A stretch of 22,343 bases of DNA from the NCBI GenBank assembly GCA_009602735.1, contig WELA01005328.1, positions 220,614 through 242,956 of the forward strand, given 5' to 3'. The position numbers and the translations under genes are program-made. Below the pieces are notes generated by a model that saw only the letters and a program-made list of their open reading frames with translations, had not been told where the DNA came from and did not search any database. This DNA is from Mesotaenium endlicherianum. Its lineage: Eukaryota; Streptophyta; Zygnematophyceae; Zygnematales; Mesotaeniaceae. Position 1 is the stretch's first letter; every line of letters begins with the position of its first letter. Of this stretch, positions 1-9,404 are shown in pieces.

Positions 1-444
1 GGGAGGGGGGGGGTGCGGGGGGGTCACAAGTGGCGGCATGCTGCTGCTGCAGCTGTATTGGGAGCGAGCGCAACGAGCGGGCGCGATGACCCACCGGAAA
101 AGACGCCTCAGGGTCCTCACACTTGCTCCTAAACGTCACAGGCCCCCACATGTAAAATCATACACCCCTGAGACCCCCTGCAAGCCCTTCACCACGACGT
201 CACAAATCACTCACCCACATATCCCAACCCTAACCTGATCCCGGACTTGAAGCTGTCCCCAACCCTCAGACTCGAGCCTCTACCGCGACCTCCACGCTCC
301 GAGAGGACACCGCCTTACCGAAAGCTAGAAGCCGGGAGGCCGGCCCGGGTGGCGGGAAGGGGTGTTGGGGGGGAGGAGGAGGAGGAGGAGGAGGAGGCGA
401 GGAAAGCTTGTAGTGTTCAGGGTAGATTGAGCCTGCGGCGACAC
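1..444 (-). other. ARA1: Start of L-arabinokinase intron 9
   Basis: No minus-strand coding block resembling the remaining C-terminal GHMP domain is visible here. It holds a (GGA)n run at about 371-397 and begins with G-homopolymers at 1-27. The gene must continue beyond the left edge. Confidence 0.7.
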
Positions 445-1330
445 CTGGACGATGCGCCTGCCCATGAAGGCGCCGACGCGCACGGAGCCGTAGTCAGCGC
501 CGCCCACGCTGTGGCGGATGCCGGAGTCCACGCCCCAGAAGCGCAGGTGCGGCGGGATGTCGAGCAGGCCCTGCACCTCCGCCGGCTGGCACAGCATGGC
601 CAGCAGCTTGTCGCTCTCGCCGCACGCCGACGCCATCTGGTCCATCACGCCGCACGGCGACCCCACCACCCGGTTCTCCACCTGTTCCCAAGCGCGCACG
701 CGCGCATGCACACAAGCACGCACGCACGGCGGCGCAGCGACAGAGTTAAGCAGAGGCGGCGGGGAGGCGGCGAGGATCCCTCTTCCATACCTTGCGTCTG
801 AGACCCGACAGCGCGACACACGGTGCCCCAGAATGCCCGGCACGTGGTGACGTCTACGTGCGAGGAGGAGCACGCAGGCACCCCAGGCGGCAGCCAGACT
901 TGAGCAAGGAGCACGCGAGAAGCACCCGAGCGGATCATCACGAACGAGCGGATCAGCAAATCTGTAATTCAGCGAACGAGCAACAGAGGGGGGCTGGAGC
1001 GCTCGCGAGCCAGCCAGCCAGTGGGAGCGCACCATCTGGCAGAGGATGGCGAGCTCGCGGGGCGGCAGCGCGATGCCGTGCGCGGCTGCCAGCGCCGCCA
1101 TGGTGGCCACCTCCACGGCGGCCGACGACGACACGCCCTTGCCCTCCGGCACGTCGGACGCCACCAGGATGGCCAGCCCGTCACGGAAGCGTGCCCCCTT
1201 CTCGCGCATCAGCACCAGCACGGCGCCCGCCACGTACGCCGCCCATGCCTGCGAGGGGTCCTGCGCGAAGAAGCGCCTCGCCGCCTCGTACGAGATTGGC
1301 TGCCGCAGTTCCTGCTCCTGCTCCTCCCCT

Positions 1331-1365
<35 letters not shown>

Positions 1366-4300
1366 CTGCTGCTGGTTGCTGTGGTTGATGGCGCAGTCGG
1401 CCTGCTGCGGGGCGTCGGTCTCTGAGCGGGGGATGGCAGCAGGGGGCGCAAGAGGGCCTCTCAGGGCCTCCGGCGCCGTTTTGGAGACCAGCAGCACTTG
1501 GAGGGACTCTGAGGGAGCATCTGGCGAAGCCCCCTGGCCGGTGGTGGTGGAGGAGGTCGCTGCTGAGCCCGAGCCTGAGGCTGAGGCTGAGGCTGGGGCT
1601 GGGGCTGGGGCTGAGGGGAGGGGCAGGGGCTCGAAGAAGTCATCGAGGTCCATGTCGAAGGTGGGGCCGCGGTTGGCGCGGTCGGCGCCGAACGACACGA
1701 TGCGCACAGCCGCCCTCGCCTTGGCAGTGATGGCAGCAGCAGGCCCAGCAGCACCAACGGCGGCGGCGGCGGCGGCCTTGGGGGTGCCCCCGCTGGCGTA
1801 GCCGCCGGGGCTGCCATTGGAGGGTGCGGAGCCCCCCTCATCGGCGGCAGCAGCAGCGGTGGCTTGGGCGGCGGAGATGCCGCTGGCCTCCAGGTGGCGC
1901 GCCTTGGTGTGCTTCCAGAGGCGCTGCTTCTCGGGGGGGCAGCGCTGGAGCGCCACGTGGCAGGCCTCCCGGATGGGCATCTGGCATTGGGCAGGCAGGC
2001 ATCCAGGCAGGCAGGCAGGCAGGCGGGTGTCCGCACGTTGAGCCGTCAGGACACATCACCACCGCACATGGGGGGGGTACTGACTGCGAAGGAAGCAGCG
2101 CGCGTTCAGAAACCCAGGATGCGCATGAGATCCAGCACGAGCGAGTGCACCATCATAAGCGTGAGCACGAGCTCGAGCACGAGCCTGAGCGTGAGCGTGA
2201 GCACGAGCGTGAGCAGCCATGGGGTCAAGAGTCCCAGTGCGAGTGGGGAGGGGACGAAAGAGAGAAAATGAACAGAAGAAGGGGCAGAAAAGGAAGGGCA
2301 GCACACACACACGCCTATCCTTGGGCGGCCTGTTCCTCTCTCGCGCGCGCGTACCTGGAGCACGAGGCTGCCGGAGTAGTCGGCGATGCCGCCCATGACG
2401 TCCAGCCGCCCGGGGGCGCGGGCCACGTACAGCTCGTCGTCCCACCGAAAGATGCCGCCCGCTGCCAGCTGCTCCCTGGACTGCATCCGCAGAGACGAAG
2501 CCAGCGGAGAACTTAGCCTCCCGTTCACATTGCTTGTTCCACGCATGCATAAAATTAAAAGCACAAAAAAAGATAGCTTGATTACCTAAGGACACCCATA
2601 CACCACACAGATACTAAACACACACACACACACACGCACGCACACATGCGTGCGCTCAACTGCGGTCTCTGCACAGGACCATCTACAGCCATTGCTGTTC
2701 CTGCAGCAAACCCAACAAGCACACAAACACACACACACACACACACACGCACGCGCGCGCGCGTGCGCACTTACGCACATGCACACAAACAGACACCCTC
2801 ACACTCTCCCCCGCACGTGCAGGTTCACGCACACAGAGGCACACGCACATGCACACACACACACGCACAGGGACACACCTGGGGCTTGTCGGCGCGGTCG
2901 CTGGCCTCCACACCGCCCTGCGTGCTCAGCCGCCCCAGCGCCTGCAGGAAGGCGTGCGTGTCGGGCAGGCCATGTGTCGAGCCCTCCAGGATCTCAAATG
3001 CGCCGCCCTCCACAGCCACTGTGCCCTCGCCACCTGGCGGCGCCAGCTGGAGCCCCCGGCCGGCTGCCTGCACGCTCCGGGCAGACGCACAAGCACGAGC
3101 TCAGAAGGAGCGCCGAAATAGGGAGGGCGCGTGGTGGAGGGGGGGGGGANCAGGCGGCATCGAGAATCCACCGCTAGCGAGGCTGAGAAGCTCTTGTGCT
3201 CCTTTTCAGACTGAGCGCTACACCTGCAAGCTTCCCAAGCTTCCCCAGCCTCCAAGCCTCCACTTCTTTTCTCTCGAGCGTGCGTCTCAGGCACTACTGC
3301 CCCCTGCGCCGGATCCCCTAAAGCCTCGTGTTGCAGCACTCGAGCCCCGCGCCCCAGCCTCTGACTGCATTCAGAGTATCACATCCGACGGCTGCGGCCG
3401 CACGTCGCGTCGCTTTCTTTCCCAAGTTAGTTCTCCCGGGTGTCCCCGTGCCAGCCGCCAAACAGGGGCGCACCCGTTTTTTCTCCCGTCAAAATAGCAT
3501 AGCTTGAGGTCCGCCCCCATCTCACACCATAACCCCTGGTGCTTGTGGTGACAGCGGGGGGCTCAGAGTAAACCCTAACCCTCCCCCCCAAACCCCCAGG
3601 CCCTGCGCCCAAGCCCCCCCTCTTGCGCCCCTCGACAAAATCTTCAAGCTCCTCCTCTCCTCCTAAGACCCTCGAGGTCAAACTCCTCGCCCCACGCCAG
3701 CTGTCAAGCAGCGGGGACAGGCTGTTGGTGCCACCAGCAGCAGCAAACCCCAGGCTGTCCTCCCGCATCTCCCCCCCGCCTGCCCCCGACGGGTACTGGT
3801 GTGCACACGCGTTTGCATGTTGCCAGCGCCAGCGGCAGCGGCAGCGGCAGCGCCGATGGGGCTGCAGTCTCGACCCAGCACCAAAAAAGTGGGGTTCGAG
3901 CGGACCTGTGGCCCGCCACAGCACGCGCTCCCTGGAGACTGGGCGAGAGCCCGGGGGCAGAGCGAGGCATGCAGAACGACTGCCAGGTGGCATCTTCTTC
4001 TTACAACAACTACGGGAGTGCGGACCGCGCCCCGTGGCTGTCACGCACGCGGCGGCATCGTCAATTGTCTGCCCTTGAGAGTTTGAGATCCATAGTATTT
4101 CGAGATCAGGAGGGTTTCAGAATGCGGGGCCTCCGGGGACCCCACAGGCTCCCGTGTGGGGCTCGCCACCTGGCAGGCTAGCAGGGGCCAAGCAGCTTTG
4201 CTGCGCACACGCGGCTCTGGCTCTGGCTCTGACTTCAGAGCGAGTGCGCGGGTTGGACCCACATGATTGGCGGCACCTTCCACCAAAAGGTTCACCTTAA

Positions 4301-7300
4301 GTTTCCTCTCCGCGCCTCGGCGACATGCCAGCTCCAGGATCACTCACTGAGGCTCGAGCTCCAGAGGAAAGTGAGGCAGGGCTGAACAGCCTGAACCTCC
4401 AAGGGGCCCTGCGTGCCAGCCCTGTGTCTCGTCCCTGCCCGTCAGCGTTTGCGGGTGTGTGTGAGAGAGAGAGGAGACGGGAGGGGAGATGAGAGCAACA
4501 GCCGTACTCACCTGAGAGGGAGGGGAGGGGCCGGGGGCCTGCGGCCACTGCCCCTCCGTGTACCAGTCGGGCACCGCCACGTCAGCCCGCCGCCCAGGCG
4601 CGCGCTGCATCTGGAAGCCGAGCACGATTGCGTCCCGCAGGCGCCCCACGCCGCCATCTGGCGACGCCAGGCGGCCGCGAGCGGCGTCCTGCAGCAATCC
4701 CGCCGCCACCTGGCCGCCGTTGAGCGGCCCCGCGTAGCAGGGCCGCAGCGCGAGCGCCCGCTCGAGGTAGGGCCGCCAGCGGCCGCTGAGGAAGTCGCGG
4801 CGGCTCATCTCGACAGCGGCGCGCGCGCGCTCGAGCATGCCGCGCAGGAAGGGCTCCTCGTTGAAGAAGTCGCGGCGCACGAACACGAGCGGCACGCGCG
4901 CGGCCAGCGCCTCGCTGACGGTGCCATACCCGATCTTGCCCAGCATGGCGTCGCTCGCCCCAATCAGGTCCGGCGTGTATGCGTCCCTGCCGCACGCCCG
5001 CACGCCACAAGCCCCTCGTCATGCCACAAGCCACGCGTCGCACGCCCCCTATCATGTCACAGGCCATGCGCACCAGCTTGCGTTGAGCCAGGACGTGCCA
5101 CACAAGGATACAGGTTATGCTGAGCCAGGTCAGGTCAGGAAAGGTCATCTCACGCACGCCAGGTCACGGCCAGCCAGGTCGTGCCACGTGGGGCGTGCCG
5201 CTTCAGAGATGCGCTGAGGAGGAATTCAGGCACGCACACTCTTGTCGGCATGCTTGCACAAGCGCGCACGAGCACGCATGCTCGAGCACACACGGGCGTG
5301 CAAAGGGCGCCATGGGGGGGGGGGGGGACGGGCGAGACCTTCCGGGGTGGATGAAACCGGGTGGCAGCGAGCTCCCCTCGGGCGGCGCGGCGCACACCAG
5401 GCACTTCCAGCCGGGCGGCAGAAACTCGGCGCGCAGGGCCCACTTGGCAAGTTGGCCGCCGAAGTTGAAGAGCAGCAGCTTCTCCTCCTGCCCTATCCCC
5501 AGCGCCTCGCGTACCTGGCCAGAACAGACCGCACCAGATCAGATCACATCAATTCAAATCACATCAGCTCGGGTCATCGAAGATCAGATGACCTCAGATC
5601 AGGTCACCTCGAGTCCGGATACAATCATATTATTGGTGAGGGCAGGTCAGCTCACAGGCAGAGGAATCGGCGCAAACACCTCAAGGCTTCAGGCGGAGCA
5701 TGTGGGGGCACCTCCCGGGCGCACCAGCGGGACGAAGCAGCGAGACCAAAACTGGGAGCCCAGTCCTGGCCCTCCCACTGCCACTGCTACTGTTACTGCT
5801 ACTGCTACTGCCAATGGACCAGCCTCAGGCGCTGACCTCACCTCTCGGGCGGGAGCGCAGAGCGCATGGAAGGCAGCCATGGCGACAACCCTAGCACTCG
5901 CCACCGCTAACACGGGCGATGAGCCCACAGCCCAGTCACCGTCCGACGGGAGCAGCCGGCGAGGCGCGCAAACGGCAGCCATGACAAGGCTGCTGCCTGG
6001 CTGCTGCGTCTACCTCTGCGCCGACCTCCCCTATACTAGCGCCCCAGCACCCAGCAAGCGCCCAGCTGTGAGAACAGCGGAGCAGCTCGCCTGCCTGGAG
6101 GCGGGAGCGATGCGCAGGGCGCGCGACTGACAGGAGTATGAGATTCACATCTCTTACTTGTACTCCTGCAACCCCCCACTACCCAGCACGCGCTCAGCTG
6201 CAAGTGCCAGCTGCTCACCTACCTACCTGCCTACCTTGGCGGCAGGAGCGGCGGGAGCGGCCGGTGGGGCGCACGACTGGCAGCTTTTCCTCTGCAGCAC
6301 CCAAGTTTAGGCACGCAGCTGGAGCTCACCTACCTACCTGAAGGCGGGAGCGGCGGGCCGGGCGCACGACGAGCGGCACGTCGACGACGTCGCGGAACGC
6401 CGGCATGGGGCAGAAGCCCGGCAGGCGCAGCAGCGCGCGCGCGCGCGCGTAGTCGCCCGCGATCTGCCACACGAGCGCGCGGTGCTGGGCGCCCGCCTGC
6501 GTCACGTACTCCGAGTAGATGAAGTCCCAGCTGAAGTTGCTCACGCATATCGCCGGCACGCCCGCCTGCGTGCCGCCTCAGCCCCACCCCACCCCACCCC
6601 ACCCCAAAGAAAGCACCACCCCACCACTTTGCTCCGGTCAGGCACGGGGCAGAGTGAACGGGTGAGGACAAGAGGGAGGTGAGGCAGCCTCCCAACTGTG
6701 ACCCACTTTGGACTCACTCCCTCGTGCCCAGGCCAGAACGCTCCCCACGCCCTGCCTGCCCAGGCCCCTGCCCGCTCAGCTGCGACAGAGAAGTACGCGC
6801 AACATAGCAGGAGGGCTGGGCTGAGCTGCCTGCGTATCTGACCAGGTGGCTGGCTGGCTGGCAGGCTGGCTGGCAGGAATGGCACTACTAGCTAGCCCCA
6901 CCAGTGCCCCAGTTGCTGCCCCAGTGCTGTCCAAGGACTGCCCTGGTGCAGCCAGCACCCCCCCACCTTGCCAGAACCCTCCCCCAATCTTCAGCTCCCT
7001 TGCACAGGGCAGCCCTCCTTAGCACGGCGTAAAGTCTGTATTTCGCTTTGAACTCTGTCAACGACGAGCCGAGAAGAGGGGGAATAGCCGAGGTCGCGCC
7101 AAAAAGGGCCACCACATTTTACTTCAGAACTTCTCTCGTTCTTCTTCTGGTGGCCCCTGCGTTCCCTGCGCCGAGCGCGGTGATATCGAACGAGAGCGAG
7201 AGCAGGCCCAAGGAGAGAGAGCAGGCGGGCCAGAGTAGCTGTGTCGCTCGTGCAGCACCACCACGAGATCGTCCGCTTCGCCCTCGCCCTTGCCCTTGCC

Positions 7301-8490
7301 TCTGCTGTCTGCCTGCGACTGCGGCACTGGCTGTGACTGCAGTTGCAGTTGGGTCTGTGCCATGACAGCTGGCAAACAGGTCCCGCATTTTGTTCTTTCT
7401 CCGAGCGCAAGATTAAAGAAGGGTAAAATGTACATTGCAGCCGATGTGGAGCTAGTTTGTCAGCAGTGATAACCCTTGCATGCACACTTGCTGGCCTCTG
7501 AGCCATGGCCAGCTGGCATGCAGAGGCTTACACACCTGGGAAGCAGCGGTGCAGGCCAGAGGGACGACATCAGAGACCACCAGGTCTGCTCCGATGGAGT
7601 GCAGCCACTCCACCTCTGTCTTCAGCAGAGCCTCACGAGGTTCGACTGTGGAAGACGGAATATTGAACAACATGAAATACAATAGAAAAACAATGCAGAA
7701 ACGGAACGAAACAAAACAAAAAATCAGAACCATGTGAAATCAGCTCAAATGGTGACTAATGAGCTAGCAAAGACACAATGGCCTGAGCTGGGCTCTTCGA
7801 AACACCACACAAGCGGGCCTGAGACTAGCAGCCTGCTGAGTGGAGACTCTGCTTACTTGCGGGTGCCTGTCCAGCTCAGTGTCTTGCATGAACCTAATCT
7901 CCTTCAAGTTGTGCAAAATTGGTACTAGTTTGGATCCACATTCATAGTCTTACAGAACATACCTCATAGAAACACGCGCGAGATCAAATATGGAAATATA
8001 TAGATCCTTTTTTCATTAGTAAGACCATTTTTCAAGGCCACATAAGTCTGTGCCTGCTTTGGCTACACTAAGGAGAACTGGATGCGTGGAAGGTTTAGTT
8101 TGCTTAATAATGGGGCTCCCTTCCCCAGTTCGATTTTTTGTGACAGTGTTGAAGGCCCGCAGACTTCCACCCAATTGAAAAAAGATCAAGCTACTATAGG
8201 TAGCTCTCACCTGCGGTTCGAACATACTCCTGCAGCGAAAGTAAGCGGTCAACCGTGAGAGCATCCTTCTGAACAGCTCCCGAGTCCAAAAGAACGTTCC
8301 TCACATGAAGTCTGTCGGAATCAATTTCTCTCCTGAAGACGTATTCTGGAGCAGCGGACACAATGAACACAGTATGTCCTGCAATTATCAAGTGCCGCGT
8401 AACCTCAATCACCCTAGTCGCGTGTCCTAGCCCGTGACCAGTGACATAGTATGCAAATACCAAGCCCTTTCCAGGCACTCCAGAATCCAT
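1..8490 (-). CDS. ARA1: L-arabinokinase (GT-like domain fused to GHMP sugar kinase), 3' end missing
   Basis: Phosphorylates free L-arabinose to L-arabinose-1-phosphate with ATP, feeding cytosolic UDP-arabinose salvage (known for the family). Nine exons join in frame: 8490-8211, 7645-7536, 6565-6338, 5514-5339, 4986-4512, 3067-2879, 2480-2355, 1980-1033 and 681-445, giving 923 residues. The N-terminal glycosyltransferase-like half (residues about 8-410) carries YYVTGHGLGHATR, NFSWDFIY, MPAFRDVVDVPLVV and GKIGYGTVSEAL. The GHMP kinase half begins with ARAPGRLDVMGGIADY (506-521), then the ATP-loop motif PEGKGVSSSAA (806-816) and GVMDQM with the probable catalytic Asp858. The family runs about 250 residues further, so the C-terminal GHMP domain lies off the left edge. 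All introns are phase 0 except the first (phase 1) and fourth (phase 2). Two low-complexity insertions lie in exon 8. The match to the plant family comes from recalled family motifs, not from a search. Confidence 0.93.
445..681 (-). CDS. ARA1: L-arabinokinase exon 9 (catalytic Asp block)
   Basis: Seventy-nine codons: VENRVVGSPCGVMDQMASAC, KLLAMLCQPAEV, RFWGVDSGIRHSVGGADYGS and ending FMGRRIVQ. GVMDQM holds the probable catalytic Asp; DSGIRHSVGGADY corresponds to the galactokinase NSNVRH-type block. The acceptor is AACAG|GTGGAG and the donor CAG|GTGTCG, both phase 0. The next exon is not found between here and the left edge. Confidence 0.93.
682..1032 (-). other. ARA1: L-arabinokinase intron 8
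   Basis: A 351-bp GT-AG phase 0 intron. It contains CGCG/CACG-rich runs near its 3' end (690-725) and nothing else recognisable. Confidence 0.85.
1033..1980 (-). CDS. ARA1: L-arabinokinase exon 8 (GHMP ATP loop, two low-complexity inserts)
   Basis: The largest exon, 316 codons. Conserved blocks are MPIREACHVALQ, GPTFDMDLDDFF, PISYEAARRFFAQDPSQAWA and the GHMP nucleotide loop PEGKGVSSSAA. Between them are two inserts absent from the compact plant enzymes: an Ala/Gly-rich stretch (residues about 562-618) and a Pro/Ser/Ala stretch ending in QQQK plus ten Gln (about 646-754). The acceptor is CCAATGCCAG|ATGCCC and the donor CAGATG|GTGCGC, both phase 0. Confidence 0.93.
1333..1374. repeat. ARA1: CTG/CAG triplet repeat inside L-arabinokinase exon 8
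   Basis: Ten CTG units, one CTT and three CTG units. Read on the gene strand it is CAG3-AAG-CAG10, coding QQQK followed by ten Gln. Confidence 0.95.
1990..2025. repeat. GCAG tetranucleotide repeat
   Basis: Repeated GCAG/GGCA units, partly interrupted by CATCCA, lying just upstream of the exon 8 acceptor. On the gene strand this is a (CTGC)n pyrimidine-enriched tract. Confidence 0.8.
2159..2216. repeat. Hexanucleotide GAGCRY tandem array
   Basis: About nine consecutive six-base units alternating GAGCAC, GAGCGT and GAGCCT, inside intron 7. Confidence 0.8.
2355..2480 (-). CDS. ARA1: L-arabinokinase exon 7 (galactokinase signature)
   Basis: Forty-two codons opening the GHMP kinase half: LAAGGIFRWDDELYVARAPG followed by RLDVMGGIADYSGSLVLQ. 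This is the sugar-binding galactokinase-type signature, with Gly-Gly and Asp-Tyr as in the plant arabinokinases. The acceptor is GATGCAG|TCCAGG and the donor CAG|GTACGC, both phase 0. Confidence 0.94.
2481..2878 (-). other. ARA1: L-arabinokinase intron 6 with CA/TG microsatellites
   Basis: A 398-bp GT-AG phase 0 intron. Three CA/TG runs (about 2613-2646, 2725-2768 and 2838-2877) occupy much of it, the last abutting the donor. No gene is seen. Confidence 0.85.
2725..2768. repeat. CA microsatellite passing into CG
   Basis: An uninterrupted (CA)n run that becomes CACG and then CGCGCG. Alternating purine-pyrimidine DNA of this type can adopt Z-DNA. Confidence 0.85.
2879..3067 (-). CDS. ARA1: L-arabinokinase exon 6 (inter-domain linker)
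   Basis: Sixty-three codons. The block FEILEGSTHGLPDTHAFLQA matches the linker between the two halves in plant homologues. The acceptor GTGCAG|GCAGCC is phase 0; the donor CAG|GTGTGT runs straight into a TG-rich microsatellite. The first 20 or so codons are poorly conserved, so the acceptor is less certain than the rest. Confidence 0.82.
3068..4511 (-). other. ARA1: L-arabinokinase intron 5
   Basis: The longest intron of this gene, 1444 bp, GT-AG phase 0. It contains a single undetermined base (N at 3150) beside a G-homopolymer, a two-unit CCCTAA stretch at about 3570-3582, a GGCAGC run at about 3832-3855 and a CTCTGG run near 4213-4230. Several open frames cross it, but none resembles a protein I recognise. 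Confidence 0.8.
4512..4986 (-). CDS. ARA1: L-arabinokinase exon 5
   Basis: Completes the GT-like half with DAYTPDLIGASDAMLGKIGY, VRRDFFNEEPFLRGML, LNGGQVAAGLLQDAARG and LRDAIVLGFQMQRAPGR. The last part, VAVPDWYTEGQ followed by a Pro/Ser-rich tail, is the linker toward the kinase half. The acceptor is GCAG|GGACGC and the donor CAG|GTGAGT is a full consensus site, phase 0. Confidence 0.93.
4987..5338 (-). other. ARA1: L-arabinokinase intron 4
   Basis: A 352-bp GT-AG phase 2 intron. It holds loosely repeated AGGTC units (about 5128-5185), related in style to the pentamer array in intron 3, and a G12-type homopolymer at about 5315-5327 next to the donor. Confidence 0.8.
5339..5514 (-). CDS. ARA1: L-arabinokinase exon 4
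   Basis: Encodes VREALGIGQEEKLLLFNFGG and then a Cys/Pro-rich stretch ending in LPPGFIHPG, aligned with the NFGGQ and CLVCGA region of plant homologues. The acceptor is GGCCAG|GTACGC. The donor is AAG|GTCTCG, a weak but usable GT site, phase 2. The split codon becomes Arg before DAYTPD in exon 5, matching the family spacing. Confidence 0.88.
5515..6337 (-). other. ARA1: L-arabinokinase intron 3
   Basis: An 823-bp GT-AG phase 0 intron with a pentanucleotide array close to its 3' end and a short GCTACT run near 5785-5812. A long plus-strand open frame crosses this region but is GC-rich antisense sequence with no recognisable domain. Confidence 0.8.
5531..5620. repeat. Pentanucleotide minisatellite, AGATC-like
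   Basis: Eighteen consecutive five-base units in one register, most ending TC (AGATC, ACATC, AAATC, AGGTC, ACCTC). On the gene strand the array lies 17 to about 105 bases upstream of the exon 4 acceptor and contains CTGAT four times. Confidence 0.8.
6338..6565 (-). CDS. ARA1: L-arabinokinase exon 3
   Basis: Seventy-six codons carrying NFSWDFIYSEYV, ALVWQIAGDYARA and MPAFRDVVDVPLVVR, all recognisable blocks of the GT-like half. The acceptor is CGCAG|GCGGGC and the donor CAG|GTAGGT, both phase 0. Third positions are almost all G or C. Confidence 0.92.
6566..7535 (-). other. ARA1: L-arabinokinase intron 2
   Basis: A 970-bp GT-AG phase 0 intron spanning the change from GC-rich to AT-richer sequence. 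It has a CCCCA run at about 6581-6606 and GGCT/GGCA runs at about 6846-6875. No coding sequence is recognised. Confidence 0.82.
7536..7645 (-). CDS. ARA1: L-arabinokinase exon 2
   Basis: Continues the GT-like domain with KTEVEWLHSIGADLVVSDVV, which is very close to the plant enzyme. The acceptor is a pyrimidine-rich stretch ending CACAG. Two bases complete the valine split by intron 1. The donor is CAG|GTGTGT, phase 0. Exons 1 and 2 are less GC-rich at third positions than the later exons. Confidence 0.92.
7646..8210 (-). other. ARA1: L-arabinokinase intron 1
   Basis: A 565-bp GT-AG phase 1 intron, clearly AT-rich compared with introns 3-9 and without microsatellites. No other feature is seen. 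Confidence 0.85.
8211..8490 (-). CDS. ARA1: L-arabinokinase exon 1 (start codon)
   Basis: Encodes the start of the GT-like domain, with the glycine/histidine-rich YYVTGHGLGHATR loop at residues 14-26 and GAVQKDALTVDRL near the end. The ATG at 8490 puts the conserved loop at the same distance from the N terminus as in plant homologues. The frame is also open upstream, with in-frame ATGs at 8532 and 8658 and a stop at 8704-8706, so an extension of up to 56 residues cannot be excluded. The donor is CAG|GTGAGA and leaves phase 1. Confidence 0.9.
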
Positions 8491-9375
8491 TGATTTCCTC
8501 TCAGAACTTGAAGTGGAAGCAGTCAGCAGCATCTTTAATTCGCAGGCAACTTCACGCCATTCGAGTTTATTGCCTCGAATTAGAGAATGCACTTGGCCGT
8601 ACCTATCACCCGACCATAATTTGCCTTGGGTACAATTACAGCTGGCTACACCTGGCATCAGCCTAGCATGACAAAAAAAGGCCCTGTGGACGCCGTGCAG
8701 AAGTCAGCACCTACAATTACTTGCTATTGCTGGCAAGTTCTAACACTGGCCTGCTCACATGATGTCACATGACAAACACTCATGATTTAGGATGTCAACA
8801 AGATTGGTCAACGTGCATCACACACTGTTTTGATCATGGGGTGATAACTCCCTCCAAAATTCGGGCGTTCATTACGACACTTTTTCGCTTGCGGTATCAT
8901 TTCAAACTTTTCAAATTATTCAGCCCCTTCTAGCCCTGATGGTTGCGCTTTAAATCGACGGAATAACATTCTTTGCGCCCGACTTGCAGTTCTTGCGAAA
9001 ACTTTCAATGAGTCAAAAAAGTCGCAGCCAGTTAGCACCCCGTGGTTTTGACCAGTTTTGACACACAAAGTCCGTTGAAGTCCAGTACGTGAACAAGGCA
9101 GGAGCACTGTGGTGTCGGCTAAGGCAGCTCAAGCTGGTTGAAAGCATGGAGGGGGGATGAACTTGCGTAATAATTGCCGGACCATGGACTTTAGCCATAA
9201 TTTCGGGCCTGTTTACACTCGGCCGTTTCGATGCAAATTGAAGCAAACGTACGTCACTGTACTCTTATGTACGTCGAGAAAAATGACACGTTTTAGGGTC
9301 GTTCATCGTGGTTTCGATATTGAAATGCTCATTAGGTTTGAATGAAATACTAATTTTTTTCAATAATTCCCAACT

Positions 9376-9404
9376 TTCAATTCACCTCGAGGAGGTGAAT
9401 TGAA
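9376..9404. repeat. Perfect 13-bp inverted repeat with 3-base loop
   Basis: The arms TTCAATTCACCTC and GAGGTGAATTGAA are exact reverse complements separated by GAG. It lies in AT-rich intergenic DNA with no adjacent gene end. Confidence 0.9.

Larger units (their letters stand above)
1981..2354 (-). other. ARA1: L-arabinokinase intron 7 with tandem repeats
   Basis: A 374-bp GT-AG phase 0 intron. It contains a GCAG tetranucleotide run near its 3' end and a GAGCRY hexamer array. No coding sequence is recognised. Confidence 0.85.

Noticed and set aside
2646..3497. A 283-codon plus-strand open frame rich in Thr and His
   Set aside because: It is translation of CA microsatellites and antisense of exon 6, and crosses the N at 3150.
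3570..3582. CCCTAA units resembling telomere repeats
   Set aside because: Only two units inside an intron; likewise the single copies near 222 and 17680. Too short to call an interstitial telomere.
5117..6130. A 337-codon plus-strand open frame
   Set aside because: It runs antisense to arabinokinase exon 4 and its introns, is biased by GC content and pentamer repeats, and shows no recognisable domain.
7124..7506. Several overlapping minus-strand frames within intron 2
   Set aside because: They carry no arabinokinase block, and exon 2 splices directly to exon 3 in correct phase without them.
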